Source: Pseudomonas entomophila
Lineage (GTDB): Bacteria > Pseudomonadota > Gammaproteobacteria > Pseudomonadales > Pseudomonadaceae
Reading direction: 5' to 3'
Assembly (NCBI RefSeq): GCF_023277925.1
Contig: NZ_CP063832.1
Location: 2,310,001-2,374,000, forward strand
DNA: 64,000 nt
The notes beneath the pieces were generated by a model. That model did not search any database and was not told the DNA's origin. It saw only the letters and a list, made by a program, of their open reading frames with translations. The translations under genes were made by a program, and so were the position numbers. Shown here piece by piece: positions 1 to 11,256 of the stretch (positions are counted from its first letter, which is position 1; each line of letters starts with the position of its first letter).

Positions 1-1580
1 AGGTTCTCGATCCGCACTCCCCACTGCCCCGGGCGATAGGTCCCAGGCTCGATGGAGCTGATCATGCCGGGCTGCATGGCCGTCTGCGGTGTGGTCGCGG
101 CCTGGTAGGCGATCACCTGCGGGCCTTCGTGCACATTCATGAAGTAGCCGACACCATGACCGGTGCCATGGCCGTACTCGACCTGATCGGCCCAGATCGG
201 GGCCCGGGCTATAGCATCGAGCAGCGGCGAGAGTATTCCGCGTGGGAAGCGGGCCCGCGACAGGGCAATCATGCCCTTGAGCACCCGGGAGCAATCGGCC
301 TTCTGCTCATGGCTCGGCTCGCCGATCGGCACCATACGGGTGATGTCGGTGGTCCCGCCCAGGTACTGGCCGCCCGAGTCGATCAACAGTAGGCCATTGC
401 CTTCGATCACGGCGTGGGACTCTTCGGTGGCGCGATAATGCGGCATCGCGCCGTTGGCGTTGTAGGCCGCGATGGTGGAAAAACTCAGCGATACAAAGCC
501 AGGGCGGCGGGCACGGGCCGCGCTCAACTGGTCGTCGATGGTCAGCTCAGTGATCGGTTGCTTGCCGAGGGTCGCTTCGAACCAGGCAAAGAATTCGCAC
601 AGCGCCGCGCCATCCTCCTCCATGGCCTTGCGGATATGAAAAAGATCCCCCTCACCCTTGCGCGACTTGCTCAGGGTGGTCGGGTTGACACTCTCGATCA
701 GCCGCACCTGCTCGTGCAGGTTGTCCAGCAAGCCACGGGTGACCCGCGCCGGGTCCACCAGCAGGCTCGCCGCAGCCGGAATCGCCGTCAGTGCGTCATT
801 GACCTTGGCGTAGTCGCGGACTTCGATGCCATCGGCCGCCAGCACCCGACGCAGGTGGTCATCGACCTTGTCTCGGCCAACAAACAGGAACGCCTTGTCC
901 TGGCTGACCAGCGCGAAGGAAACAAACACGGGGTTGTAGGAGACATCGCTGCCGCGCAGGTTAAACAGCCAGGCGATGTCGTCGAGGGTGGCGATGAAAT
1001 GCCAGTCGGCGCCCTTTTCCCGCAGCGTGCTGCGCAATTCGTCGAGCTTCTGCGCACGGTTGACCGTGGCATGGGGTGGCAGGTGCTGGTACACCGGATT
1101 GCCCGGCAACGAGGGACGGTCAGCCCATACCTGATCCAGCAGGTCGTGATCGGTGCGCAACGTCGCGCCACGCGCCTGCAAGCGCTCGCCCAGTTGGCGC
1201 GCCGAGGCCAGGGCCATGACCGCGCCGTCCACCGCGACGGTGCCGTTCACTTCCGCCCCCAGCCATTCCAGCGCCCCGGGCTGGCCCGGGCGCAGCTTCA
1301 TCAGCTCGATGCCGCTGCCGGCCAGCTCCTTGTTCGCCTGCTCCCAGTAACGGCTGTCGGCCCACAACCCGGCAAAGTCCGCCGTCACCACCAGCGTCCC
1401 CACCGAACCGAGGAACCCGGACAGCCACTGCCGCCCCTGCCAGTACCCCGGCAGGTACTCGGACAGGTGCGGGTCAGCCGAAGGCACCAGCAGGGCATCC
1501 ACACCCTCCCGTGCCATGACCTCGCGCACACGGGCAAGGCGCGCCGGGACGGATTCGTGAAGGGGGGACTGACTGTTCAT
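1..1580 (-). CDS. Aminopeptidase P family protein (Xaa-Pro aminopeptidase, M24B), 3' end outside window
   Basis: Cytosolic metallopeptidase expected to remove N-terminal residues preceding proline. The ATG at 1580 opens MNSQSPLHESVPARLARV, followed by two creatinase-like N-terminal domains (ALLVPSADPHLSEYLPGYW, then ADSRYWEQA) and the pita-bread catalytic domain. Metal-ligand context is readable: the DSGGQYLGGTTDITR segment near 320-380, the HGTGHGVGYFMNVHEGPQ segment near 120-180, and SSIEPGTYRPGQWGVRIENL at the window edge. About 526 codons are present of a family usually near 600, so only the C-terminal end is missing. It is divergent from the DUF3182 gene across about 200 bp. The family call is secure; the gene symbol is not. 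Confidence 0.93.
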   Translation of the reverse strand, partial: MNSQSPLHESVPARLARVREVMAREGVDALLVPSADPHLSEYLPGYWQGRQWLSGFLGSVGTLVVTADFAGLWADSRYWEQANKELAGSGIELMKLRPGQPGALEWLGAEVNGTVAVDGAVMALASARQLGERLQARGATLRTDHDLLDQVWADRPSLPGNPVYQHLPPHATVNRAQKLDELRSTLREKGADWHFIATLDDIAWLFNLRGSDVSYNPVFVSFALVSQDKAFLFVGRDKVDDHLRRVLAADGIEVRDYAKVNDALTAIPAAASLLVDPARVTRGLLDNLHEQVRLIESVNPTTLSKSRKGEGDLFHIRKAMEEDGAALCEFFAWFEATLGKQPITELTIDDQLSAARARRPGFVSLSFSTIAAYNANGAMPHYRATEESHAVIEGNGLLLIDSGGQYLGGTTDITRMVPIGEPSHEQKADCSRVLKGMIALSRARFPRGILSPLLDAIARAPIWADQVEYGHGTGHGVGYFMNVHEGPQVIAYQAATTPQTAMQPGMISSIEPGTYRPGQWGVRIEN

Positions 1581-1776
1581 GCGCACTCCTGCGGATAGGT
1601 GACGACGGGTCCAGGACGCTGATAATGGAACAGCCTGCAAGCGCCCGCAATCACCACGACCGTAACCAGGCATGCATTGCCCCAACTGTCCTGCCGACCG
1701 TCGATCCATCCTCCTGAACTAAACCGACCGCGGACCTTCACAACCCTTGAGTACCCGTGCGTACGCGAGGTCGGCC

Positions 1777-2889
1777 ATGCCCCACTCACGCGAACCGAAA
1801 AATGCTGTCGTGCTGCTCGACACCCGCGAGCACACGCCGGAGCACGAACAGACGACCCTTCTCAGAATCGCCGAGCACCTGGCACGCCTGCTGGGCATCG
1901 AGCGGATCGAACCAGCTCCGCCGCCCTGCGCGGATGCGCGCTGCTACTATGTGCCGACCGCAACCTTGGTCGATCCGACGCGCCAGGCGCTGTTGGGCAT
2001 TCAGGGCGAGCAGGACCTGTTTGGCGGCATGGTCAGCCATCCGCACATGGCCACCAAGGCCATCTCCCACCCGCTGCCGGCCGACGCTAGTTTCCCGCTC
2101 GGCTGGACCGACGCCTTCGCCCTGCATGCCAGCGACGCCCTGCTGCGTGGCTATACCGTGTTCTGCAAGGCCGATGCCCGCCGCGCCGCCGAACTGCTGC
2201 TGCGCGAAGGGCCGGTGCGCATCAAGCCGGTACAGGCCTGCGCCGGCCGGGGCCAGCAGGTGATCATCGATGGCCAGGCTCTGGAGCCGCTGCTGGCGGC
2301 GATGGATGAACAGCAACTGGGTCTGTGGGGGTTGGTGCTGGAGGAAGACCTCGACGCGGTCGAGACCTTCAGCGTCGGCCAGGTGCGAGTGGCCGGGCTG
2401 ACCCTGAGCTATCACGGCATCCAGCACCTCACCCGCGATCATGCGGGCGCCGAGGTGTATGGCGGCTCCGACCTGGTGATCGTGCGCGGCGACTACCAGC
2501 AGTTGCTGCAGTTGCCGCTCGAGGGCCACCTGCGCCTGGCCATCAACCAGGCCATGACCTACGAAGAGGCCGCCGAGCGCTACATGCCGGGCTTCATCGC
2601 CTCACGTCGCAACTACGACATCGCCCGCGGTCAGGACCACCATGGCCACCTGCGCAGCGGTGTGCTAGAGCAATCCTGGCGCCTAGGCGGCGCCAGCCCC
2701 GCCGAAGTCCTCGCGCTGGAGGCTTTCGCCGCCGATCCGCGCCTGGACCAACTATGCGCGTCGACCCACGAGGTCTTCGGTGAAGCACAGTTGCCCGCCG
2801 ACGCCACCCTGTTCTATCAGGGCCACGACAGTGAACTTGGACAACTCAGTAAATATGCACGGATACGCGACCATGACCATCGAGAGTGA
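1777..2889 (+). CDS. DUF3182 family protein
   Basis: Protein of 370 aa matching the DUF3182 family known from Pseudomonas and relatives; no biochemical function is established. The central IKPVQACAGRGQQVI segment resembles the nucleotide-binding lysine region of ATP-grasp enzymes, and a later stretch (residues about 190-300, LVLEEDLDAVETFSVGQVRVAG) fits such a fold, so a ligase-like activity is possible but inferred. The ATG at 1777 is preferred over an in-frame TTG at 1747 because GAGG lies 6 nt upstream. The 3' end overlaps the start of the following alpha/beta hydrolase, implying co-transcription and translational coupling. Confidence 0.8.
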   Translation: MPHSREPKNAVVLLDTREHTPEHEQTTLLRIAEHLARLLGIERIEPAPPPCADARCYYVPTATLVDPTRQALLGIQGEQDLFGGMVSHPHMATKAISHPLPADASFPLGWTDAFALHASDALLRGYTVFCKADARRAAELLLREGPVRIKPVQACAGRGQQVIIDGQALEPLLAAMDEQQLGLWGLVLEEDLDAVETFSVGQVRVAGLTLSYHGIQHLTRDHAGAEVYGGSDLVIVRGDYQQLLQLPLEGHLRLAINQAMTYEEAAERYMPGFIASRRNYDIARGQDHHGHLRSGVLEQSWRLGGASPAEVLALEAFAADPRLDQLCASTHEVFGEAQLPADATLFYQGHDSELGQLSKYARIRDHDHRE

Positions 2890-3643
2890 AACCGTGGAAC
2901 TGCACGTCGAGGGCGACAACATCGTCGGCACACTGGTCAGCCCAGGCAGCCGCATGCCGGGAATCCTCTTCGTCCATGGCTGGGGCGGCAGCCAGCAGCG
3001 CGACCTGGCCCGTGCCCGGCAGATCACCGGGCTCGGCTGCGTGTGCATGACCTTCGACCTGCGCGGCCATGAAAAGACCGAGAGCCAGCGCCTGACCGTC
3101 ACCCGCGAGCAGAACCTGGCCGACCTGCTGGCCGCCTACGACCGGCTGACCAGCCACCCGTCGGTCGATCCCGGCGCCATCGCCGTGATCGGCAGCAGCT
3201 ATGGCGGCTACCTGGCCACCCTGCTCACCCGTCACCGGCCAGTCAAATGGCTGGCGCTGAGGGTGCCGGCCCTCTACTGGGACGATGAATGGGATGCGCC
3301 CAAGCAGGCCCTCGATCGCCAGCGGCTCAACGCCTACCGCCTGCGTGACCTGGGCCCGGCCGACAACCGCGCCCTGGCCGCCTGCGCCGAGTTCGCCGGC
3401 GACGTGCTGCTGGTGGAGTCCGAACAGGACGACTACGTGCCGCACAGCACACTGATGAGCTACCGCTCGGCCTTCGTCGGCGCCCACTCGATGACCCACC
3501 GCCTGGTCGACGGCGCCGACCATGCGTTGTCCAGCGAAGAGAGCCAGAAAGCCTACAGCGCCATACTCACGGCCTGGATAGGCGAGATGGTCATCGGCGC
3601 GCGCCTGGACCGCTACCCGCACTACGCACCCTGGTACGCCTGA
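2873..3643 (+). CDS. Alpha/beta hydrolase
   Basis: Serine hydrolase of 256 aa with the complete fold signature: oxyanion-hole HGWGGS, nucleophile elbow GSSYGG with Ser109, acid residue in ESEQDDYVP and catalytic histidine in VDGADHAL near the end. No signal peptide is seen, so it is cytoplasmic. The substrate cannot be read from sequence; the size and motifs resemble dienelactone-hydrolase/BAAT-like peptidase-esterases. The start is uncertain: ATG 2873 overlaps the upstream DUF3182 stop by 17 nt, and ATG 2855 in the same frame is equally possible; neither has a strong ribosome site. The 3' end overlaps the convergent monooxygenase gene by 22 nt. Confidence 0.85.
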   Translation: MTIESETVELHVEGDNIVGTLVSPGSRMPGILFVHGWGGSQQRDLARARQITGLGCVCMTFDLRGHEKTESQRLTVTREQNLADLLAAYDRLTSHPSVDPGAIAVIGSSYGGYLATLLTRHRPVKWLALRVPALYWDDEWDAPKQALDRQRLNAYRLRDLGPADNRALAACAEFAGDVLLVESEQDDYVPHSTLMSYRSAFVGAHSMTHRLVDGADHALSSEESQKAYSAILTAWIGEMVIGARLDRYPHYAPWYA

Positions 3644-4002
3644 GTACTGCCCAGCTGGCAATGCAGGCCGCCGTCGGCGCCACGCACCAGGCTGCGCAGC
3701 GTCTGGAACGCGGCGAAGTTCACGCCACGGGCCTGGTGCTCGCCCAGCAGATCGAGGAATGGCTCCTCGATAAAGCAGCCTGCGGCAGCGGCCCAGGCCT
3801 GGCGTGATTGCCAGCGCAGATGCTGGAGCACCCGGCGACCGTCGTCGCTGACCTGGATGCTGACGCTCAGCAATCCGTCGCAGCGTTGCGCCAGGTGCTC
3901 GCTGCGCACCACCAGGGCCTCGGCCAGGGCGGCCTGGCGCAAAGGTGGCACGTCGTACTCGATCATCTGGGTGAACCACAGGGAATGGGTGTTAGCCGCC
4001 AT
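3622..4002 (-). CDS. Antibiotic biosynthesis monooxygenase (ABM) domain protein, likely SoxR target
   Basis: Small cytoplasmic protein of 126 aa with the ABM ferredoxin-like fold pattern (FTQMIEYDVPPLRQAALAEALVVRSEHLAQRCDGLLSVSIQVSDDGRRVLQHLRWQSRQAWAAA). ABM proteins are cofactor-free oxygenases or quinol-processing enzymes; the substrate here is unknown. It is transcribed divergently from soxR across a SoxR box, the same arrangement known in P. aeruginosa, where SoxR (PA2273) controls the adjacent monooxygenase gene PA2274. A role in detoxifying redox-cycling compounds is therefore a reasonable inference. The start at 4002 gives MAANTHSLW; longer upstream reading frames run into soxR and are not credible. 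Confidence 0.82.
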   Translation of the reverse strand: MAANTHSLWFTQMIEYDVPPLRQAALAEALVVRSEHLAQRCDGLLSVSIQVSDDGRRVLQHLRWQSRQAWAAAAGCFIEEPFLDLLGEHQARGVNFAAFQTLRSLVRGADGGLHCQLGSTQAYQGA

Positions 4003-4045
4003 GACGCATCTCCTCGTTTCGGGCTCTTGCAGCAGATGGTCGTGG

Positions 4046-4076
4046 AGGGTAAAACCTCCAGCTAACTCAAGGTCAA
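4046..4076 (-). promoter_or_regulatory. SoxR-dependent promoter with SoxR box
   Basis: On the minus strand a TTGACC -35 element (4071-4076) and a TACCCT -10 element (4046-4051) are separated by 19 bp, the overlong spacer typical of MerR/SoxR-activated promoters. The spacer lies inside an imperfect palindrome at 4054-4073, ACCTCCAGCTAACTCAAGGT, which by eye matches 16 of 20 positions of the enterobacterial SoxR box. The direction points to activation of the ABM monooxygenase gene. The same site lies only 16 bp from the soxR start, so autoregulation is plausible. Confidence 0.8.
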
Positions 4077-4089
4077 GGATTTTTTGCCG

Positions 4090-4578
4090 ATGAAGCCCCC
4101 TTCCGCCCAGGAGCGCCTGCTCAGCGTCGGCCAGCTCGCCGCGCGCAGCGGTGTGGCCGTGACCGCCCTGCACTTCTACGAGACCAAGGGCCTGATCCAC
4201 AGCACCCGCAACGCCGGCAACCAGCGCCGCTATCCACGGGCCATGCTGCGCCGGGTCGCGGTGATCAAAATGGCCCAGCGCCTGGGCATCGCCCTGGCCG
4301 ACATCGCCGGCGCCCTGGAGGCCCTGCCGTGCGATCACACCCCTACCGCCGCCGACTGGCAGCGCCTGTCGGCGCGCTGGCGCGACGACCTGAGCCGGCG
4401 CATCGACGAGCTGGTGATGCTGCGCGATCAGCTCGACGGCTGCATAGGCTGTGGCTGCATGTCGTTAAAGGAATGCCCGCTGCGCAACCACCACGACCGC
4501 CTCGCCGATGAAGGCCCGGGGCCGCACCCGACCACCAGCGAAGCTCAGCCGCTGATGACCGCGAAGCGCCGCCGGTAG
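4090..4578 (+). CDS. soxR: Redox-sensitive transcriptional activator SoxR
   Basis: MerR-family regulator of 162 aa. The N-terminal winged HTH reads [27 protein letters not shown], followed by a coiled-coil dimerisation helix and the [2Fe-2S] cluster motif C118-x2-C121-x-C123-x5-C129 ([12 protein letters not shown]), which is diagnostic for SoxR. Oxidation of the cluster by redox-cycling drugs such as phenazines or viologens activates transcription; in Pseudomonas the regulon is small and does not include soxS. ATG 4090 matches known N-termini; a TTG six bases upstream is better spaced from AAGGA but adds only two residues. The 3' end overlaps the convergent AraC-type gene by 34 nt. Confidence 0.96.
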   Translation: MKPPSAQERLLSVGQLAARSGVAVTALHFYETKGLIHSTRNAGNQRRYPRAMLRRVAVIKMAQRLGIALADIAGALEALPCDHTPTAADWQRLSARWRDDLSRRIDELVMLRDQLDGCIGCGCMSLKECPLRNHHDRLADEGPGPHPTTSEAQPLMTAKRRR

Positions 4579-5522
4579 TCGCTGGGGGTCATCCCGGTCA
4601 GGCGCTGGAACACCTTGCGAAAGGCGCTGGGGTCCTGGTAGCCGACGCCCCAGGCAATCTGGTCGACGCTGCGCCGGGTGAACTCCAGCAAGCGGCAGGC
4701 CCGGCCGACCCGCACCTGCTGCGCGTACTCGGTGGGGCGCAGACCGGTGGCGGCGCGAAAGCGACGCAGGAAGGTGCGCGGCTCGAGGCCCGCGCAACCG
4801 GCCATGTCGGCCAGGCCGGCATCGCGGGCCTCCTCTGCCTGCAACCAGTGCTGCACCTTCAGCACAGCCTCGTCGCCATGATCCAGGCGCGGCTGGAACA
4901 ACGCGCCGGGCAACGGCGCCGGCGCGGGCTCGACCGCAAGATAGCGGGCCGTTTCGCGGGCCAGGCTGTGGCCGAGAAAGCGCTCGATCAGGTGCAGGCC
5001 GAGATCGGTCCAGGCCATCAGCCCGGCAGAGGTAACGATATCGCCGTCGTCGAGCAGTGGCTGGCTGCCTTGCACCCGCACCTTGGGGAAGCGTTCGCTG
5101 AGGGCCTGGGCATAGTTCCAGTGGGTGCAGGCCACCCGGCCATCCAGCAGACCGCTGCCGGCAACAAGAAACACACCGATGCATACCGAGGCCAGCACGG
5201 TACCCTGGCCGTGCACCTGGCAAAGCGCGGCCCGATGGGCCAGCAGCACCTCGGCCGAAGGGGTCGCCGCCAGGCTCGGAGGAATCATCAGGGCCCGTAG
5301 CGCATGGCCGTTCGCCGGCTGGCTATCATGCACCACCTGCAACTGCGCTGACGCGTCGAGCTGCCAATGGGTGACCCGCAGCACCGGCAGATCGTGGGCG
5401 CCCAGCTGCGCGGCGACCCGGTTGGCGACCGCGAACAGGTCGGTCAGGCCGTGCACCGCCGCGCTCTGCGCGCCGGGATAGATCAGCACGCCGATTTCCA
5501 GGCTGTCAGTTTTTGCCGTCAT
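4545..5522 (-). CDS. GlxA family transcriptional regulator (DJ-1/PfpI plus AraC HTH)
   Basis: Protein of 325 aa. Residues about 8-190 form a DJ-1/PfpI-like class I glutamine amidotransferase fold, with the elbow cysteine C114 in [16 protein letters not shown]. Residues about 220-320 are an AraC-type double HTH ending in [29 protein letters not shown]. Members of this family sense small nitrogenous metabolites and usually activate a neighbouring catabolic gene. It is divergent from the isochorismatase-like hydrolase at 5605 across 82 bp, which is the most likely target. The ligand is not deducible. Confidence 0.9.
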   Translation of the reverse strand: MTAKTDSLEIGVLIYPGAQSAAVHGLTDLFAVANRVAAQLGAHDLPVLRVTHWQLDASAQLQVVHDSQPANGHALRALMIPPSLAATPSAEVLLAHRAALCQVHGQGTVLASVCIGVFLVAGSGLLDGRVACTHWNYAQALSERFPKVRVQGSQPLLDDGDIVTSAGLMAWTDLGLHLIERFLGHSLARETARYLAVEPAPAPLPGALFQPRLDHGDEAVLKVQHWLQAEEARDAGLADMAGCAGLEPRTFLRRFRAATGLRPTEYAQQVRVGRACRLLEFTRRSVDQIAWGVGYQDPSAFRKVFQRLTGMTPSDYRRRFAVISG

Positions 5523-5604
5523 TGTGTCGCTCGCGCCTATCCTCGATCAGGTCGCCCAAGCCTATAACTATCGGCAGTTCATCACTACTGCCGCAGGAGG
5601 CACC

Positions 5605-6153
5605 ATGAGCAAGCGCGCCCTGATCATCATCGATATCCAGAACGACTACTTCCCCGGTGGCAAATGGCCCCTGAACGGCGCCGACACGGCCGCCGACAAC
5701 GCCGCCCGGTTGCTGGCCGCCGCCCGTGAGCGTGAGGACCTGGTGGTGCATGTGCGCCATGAGTTCGAGAGCGCCGACGCGCCTTTCTTCGCGCCGGATT
5801 CGGCCGGCGCGCAGATCCACCCCAAGGTCGTGCCGGCAGCCGGCGAGGCGGTGGTGCTCAAGCACAAGGTCAACAGCTTCCGCGACACCCACCTGCAGGC
5901 GCTGCTCGACCAGCACGGCATCAAGACACTGACCATCGCCGGCAACATGAGCCACATGTGCATCGATGCCGCGACCCGCGCCGCCGCCGACTTAGGCTAT
6001 GAGGTCAGCGTAGCCCACGATGCCTGCGCGACATTGGCACTTGAGTTTGACGGCAAGTCGGTGGCGGCGGCCGATGTACATGCCTCGGCGATGGCTGCGC
6101 TGGCGTTCGCCTATGCCAGAGTGGCCAGTACCGACGAGCTGCTGGCCGGTTGA
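5605..6153 (+). CDS. Cysteine hydrolase family protein (isochorismatase-like)
   Basis: Cytoplasmic hydrolase of 182 aa with the isochorismatase-like catalytic triad: D10 in IIIDIQNDYF, K86 in VVLKHKVNSF and nucleophile C119 in GNMSHMCIDAATRAA. Family members hydrolyse amides such as nicotinamide or carbamoyl compounds, or isochorismate; the exact substrate is unknown. ATG 5605 is preceded by a strong AGGAGG at 5595-5600, which settles the start over longer in-frame options. It is probably controlled by the divergent GlxA-type regulator. The gene ends 4 bp from the convergent XRE regulator. Confidence 0.9.
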   Translation: MSKRALIIIDIQNDYFPGGKWPLNGADTAADNAARLLAAAREREDLVVHVRHEFESADAPFFAPDSAGAQIHPKVVPAAGEAVVLKHKVNSFRDTHLQALLDQHGIKTLTIAGNMSHMCIDAATRAAADLGYEVSVAHDACATLALEFDGKSVAAADVHASAMAALAFAYARVASTDELLAG

Positions 6154-6157
6154 GGGT

Positions 6158-6733
6158 TCAGATCACCACGTTGCGCACGAAACGCACCGGCTCCTGGCCA
6201 TCGTTGCGGTAGGCGTAGCGGCAGTCGCTGGGGAAGACGAAGAACTCGCCCTTACCCAGTTGCCGCTCCCCCTCTTCGATAATCAGGGTCAGGCGACCTT
6301 CGGCCACATAGATCTGCTCGCTCCAGCCGGCGGCGTCGGCTTCGCTGGCGTAGCACTCGCCGGGCGCCAGGGTCCACTCCCACAACTCGACTTCCCGTCG
6401 CGCCGGGCTGCTGCCGAGCAGCACGGCGCGGCTGGCGGGATGCACACCAGCCCAGGCCAGCTCTTCGATGCGACTGGGGTCACGCCGGTCCGGTGCCTGG
6501 ATCAGGGTGCTGAATGCCACACCGAGCGCTTCGGCGATGAGGTCCAGAGTGGTGAGGCTGACATTCTTCTCGCCCGCCTCGATGGCCACCAGCATCCGCC
6601 GGCTGACCCCGGAGCGCTCGGCCAGGGCGGCCTGGCTCAGGCCGGCGTCGCCACGCAGGCGACGAACGTTCTGGCTGACATGCTGCAGCACCGATGCCCG
6701 GTGCTCGGAATCTTTGTGCACTATATTGCTCAC
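6158..6733 (-). CDS. XRE family transcriptional regulator with C-terminal cupin domain
   Basis: Regulator of 191 aa: an N-terminal HTH_3 domain (NVRRLRGDAGLSQAALAERSGVSRRMLVAIEAGEKNVSLTTLDLIAEALGV) and a C-terminal cupin_2 barrel (EQIYVAEGRLTLIIEEGERQLGKGEFFVFPSDCRYAYRN). The cupin probably binds a small effector. The most likely start is GTG 6733 (VSNIVHKDSEHR); a second GTG at 6721 is possible. It is divergent from a DMT exporter with a palindrome between them, so it probably represses that exporter and itself; this is inference from layout. Confidence 0.88.
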   Translation of the reverse strand: MSNIVHKDSEHRASVLQHVSQNVRRLRGDAGLSQAALAERSGVSRRMLVAIEAGEKNVSLTTLDLIAEALGVAFSTLIQAPDRRDPSRIEELAWAGVHPASRAVLLGSSPARREVELWEWTLAPGECYASEADAAGWSEQIYVAEGRLTLIIEEGERQLGKGEFFVFPSDCRYAYRNDGQEPVRFVRNVVI

Positions 6734-6746
6734 TGGTAGGGATTGC

Positions 6747-6758
6747 GCAGTATACTGC
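6747..6758. promoter_or_regulatory. 12-bp perfect palindrome, candidate operator of the XRE-cupin regulator
   Basis: GCAGTATACTGC is an exact palindrome lying 14 bp from the regulator's GTG start and about 48 bp before the exporter's ATG. It contains TATACT at 6751-6756, a good -10 hexamer for rightward transcription, with TTGCTC at 6726-6731 as a possible but distant -35. A dimer bound here would occlude the promoter. The regulator-operator pairing is inferred from position. Confidence 0.5.
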
Positions 6759-6805
6759 CCACTTTGTGGCGAATTGTGCGCCGCCCCTTCCGAGTGTGCA
6801 AGACC

Positions 6806-7750
6806 ATGACCCAGGCCCCCGTCCGCAAACCCACTGTCACCTTGCGCCTGAGCAAGGCCGAACTGGTGCTGGTGTTCATCACCGTGCTCTGGGGCGGTAC
6901 CTTCCTGATCGTGCACAACGTCATGACCGTCAGCGGGCCGATGTTCTTCGTTGGTTTGCGCTTTGCCGCCGCCGCCCTGTTCGTCGGCCTGGTATCGGCC
7001 CGCTCGCTGTCGGGGCTGACCTTCACCGAGCTCAAGGCCGGCGTGCTCATCGGCGTGTCGATCATGCTCGGCTACGGCTTGCAGACCATGGGCCTGCAGA
7101 CCATCAGCAGCAGCCAGTCGGCGTTCATTACCGCGCTCTACGTGCCCTTCGTGCCGCTGCTGCAATGGCTGGTGCTGGGCCGCCGCCCAGGCCTGATGCC
7201 AAGCCTGGGCATCGGCCTGGCCTTCGTCGGCCTGATGCTACTGGCCGGCCCCGAGGGCGGCGCGCTGCACTTCAGCGAAGGCGAACTGGTGACGCTGGTC
7301 AGCGCCGTGGCGATCGCCGGCGAGATCATCCTGATCAGCCGTTACGCCGGCAAAGTTGATGTACGCCGGGTCACCGTGGTGCAACTGGCTACCGCTTCGG
7401 CGCTGTCGTTCCTGATGATCGTGCCGACCCAGGAACAGCTCCCAGGCTTTTCCTGGCTGCTGTTGGCCAGCGCGGTGGGCCTGGGGGCCATGAGCGCGGT
7501 GATCCAGGTGGCGATGAACTGGGCGCAGAAATCGGTCTCGCCCACCCGCGCCACGCTGATCTACGCCGGCGAGCCGGTGTGGGCCGGCATCGTCGGGCGC
7601 ATCGCCGGTGAGCGCCTGCCGGGCGTGGCGCTGATCGGCGGGCTGCTGATCGTGCTGGCGGTGGTGGTGAGCGAGCTGAAGATCCGTCGCCAGGACGAGG
7701 CCGACACCTTGCAGAATGATGAGGCCCGCGAGCGCGAGGCGGGGTTGTAG
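6806..7750 (+). CDS. DMT family transporter (EamA)
   Basis: Inner-membrane drug/metabolite exporter of 314 aa with about ten hydrophobic helices arranged as two EamA repeats (ELVLVFITVLWGGTFLIVHNVM at about 15-37; second repeat from about residue 160, ELVTLVSAVAIAGEIILISRYAG). The conserved SSSQSAFITALYVPFVPLLQWLVLG and TRATLIYAGEPVWAGIVGRIAGERL segments are typical. ATG 6806 is preferred to TTG 6743 because it gives a normal N-terminus. Substrate unknown. It is expressed divergently from the XRE-cupin regulator. A 255 bp non-coding stretch follows before the Mrp operon. Confidence 0.9.
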   Translation: MTQAPVRKPTVTLRLSKAELVLVFITVLWGGTFLIVHNVMTVSGPMFFVGLRFAAAALFVGLVSARSLSGLTFTELKAGVLIGVSIMLGYGLQTMGLQTISSSQSAFITALYVPFVPLLQWLVLGRRPGLMPSLGIGLAFVGLMLLAGPEGGALHFSEGELVTLVSAVAIAGEIILISRYAGKVDVRRVTVVQLATASALSFLMIVPTQEQLPGFSWLLLASAVGLGAMSAVIQVAMNWAQKSVSPTRATLIYAGEPVWAGIVGRIAGERLPGVALIGGLLIVLAVVVSELKIRRQDEADTLQNDEAREREAGL

Positions 7751-8005
7751 CACCCTGCACGGCCCACGTTGGGCTGCGCTGTCGCGCAGAGAACTCTGAT
7801 TACGCGGCCAGCGTGCGCCCACAGGGAATGCGCATGGTTTGCATGCAGCCCCACGAGCACACGATCAGCCGCTATGCTCTGAAAGAAACTGTTATAAAAA
7901 AACAGCTTGTCACAGCACATTTGTAGGATCCTGCAATCGCTTGCGTGTTGGTGATCAACCGCCCGGCACGTATGATCCTTGGCAAACTTCTCAGAACAGA
8001 ACGCT

Positions 8006-10911
<2,906 letters not shown>

Positions 10912-10912
<1 letters not shown>

Positions 10913-11256
10913 TGGAAGAAGTCATTGCAGTCGCCATCGGCGTCCTGGCCGCCTCCGGGGTCTGGCTGGTCCTGCGCCCACGAACCTACCAGGTAATCAT
11001 GGGCCTGTGCCTGCTGTCCTACGGGGTCAACCTGTTCATCTTCAGCATGGGCAGCCTGTTCATCGGCAAGGAGCCGATCATCAAGGACGGCGTGCCCCAC
11101 GACCTGCTGCACTACACCGACCCGCTGCCCCAGGCGCTGGTGCTCACCGCGATCGTCATCAGCTTCGCCATGACCGCGCTGTTCCTGGTGGTGCTGCTGG
11201 CCTCCCGCGGTCTGACCGGGACCGACCACGTCGATGGCCGGGAGCGTGAAGAATGA
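10912..11256 (+). CDS. mrpC: Na+/H+ antiporter subunit C (MrpC)
   Basis: NuoK-like subunit of 114 aa with three transmembrane helices (IAVAIGVLAASGVWLVL, VIMGLCLLSYGVNLFIFSMG, LVLTAIVISFAMTALFLVVLLA). The ATG shares one base with the TGA of mrpA (TGATG), indicating translational coupling. The conserved GVPHDLLHYTDPLPQALVLTAIVI segment is typical of MrpC. It acts in the membrane as part of the hetero-oligomeric Mrp complex. Confidence 0.95.

Noticed and set aside
7889..7905. Hairpin CTGTT/AACAG upstream of mrpA as a riboswitch or terminator
   Set aside because: The stem is only 5 bp and A/T-rich; nothing resembling a known aptamer surrounds it.
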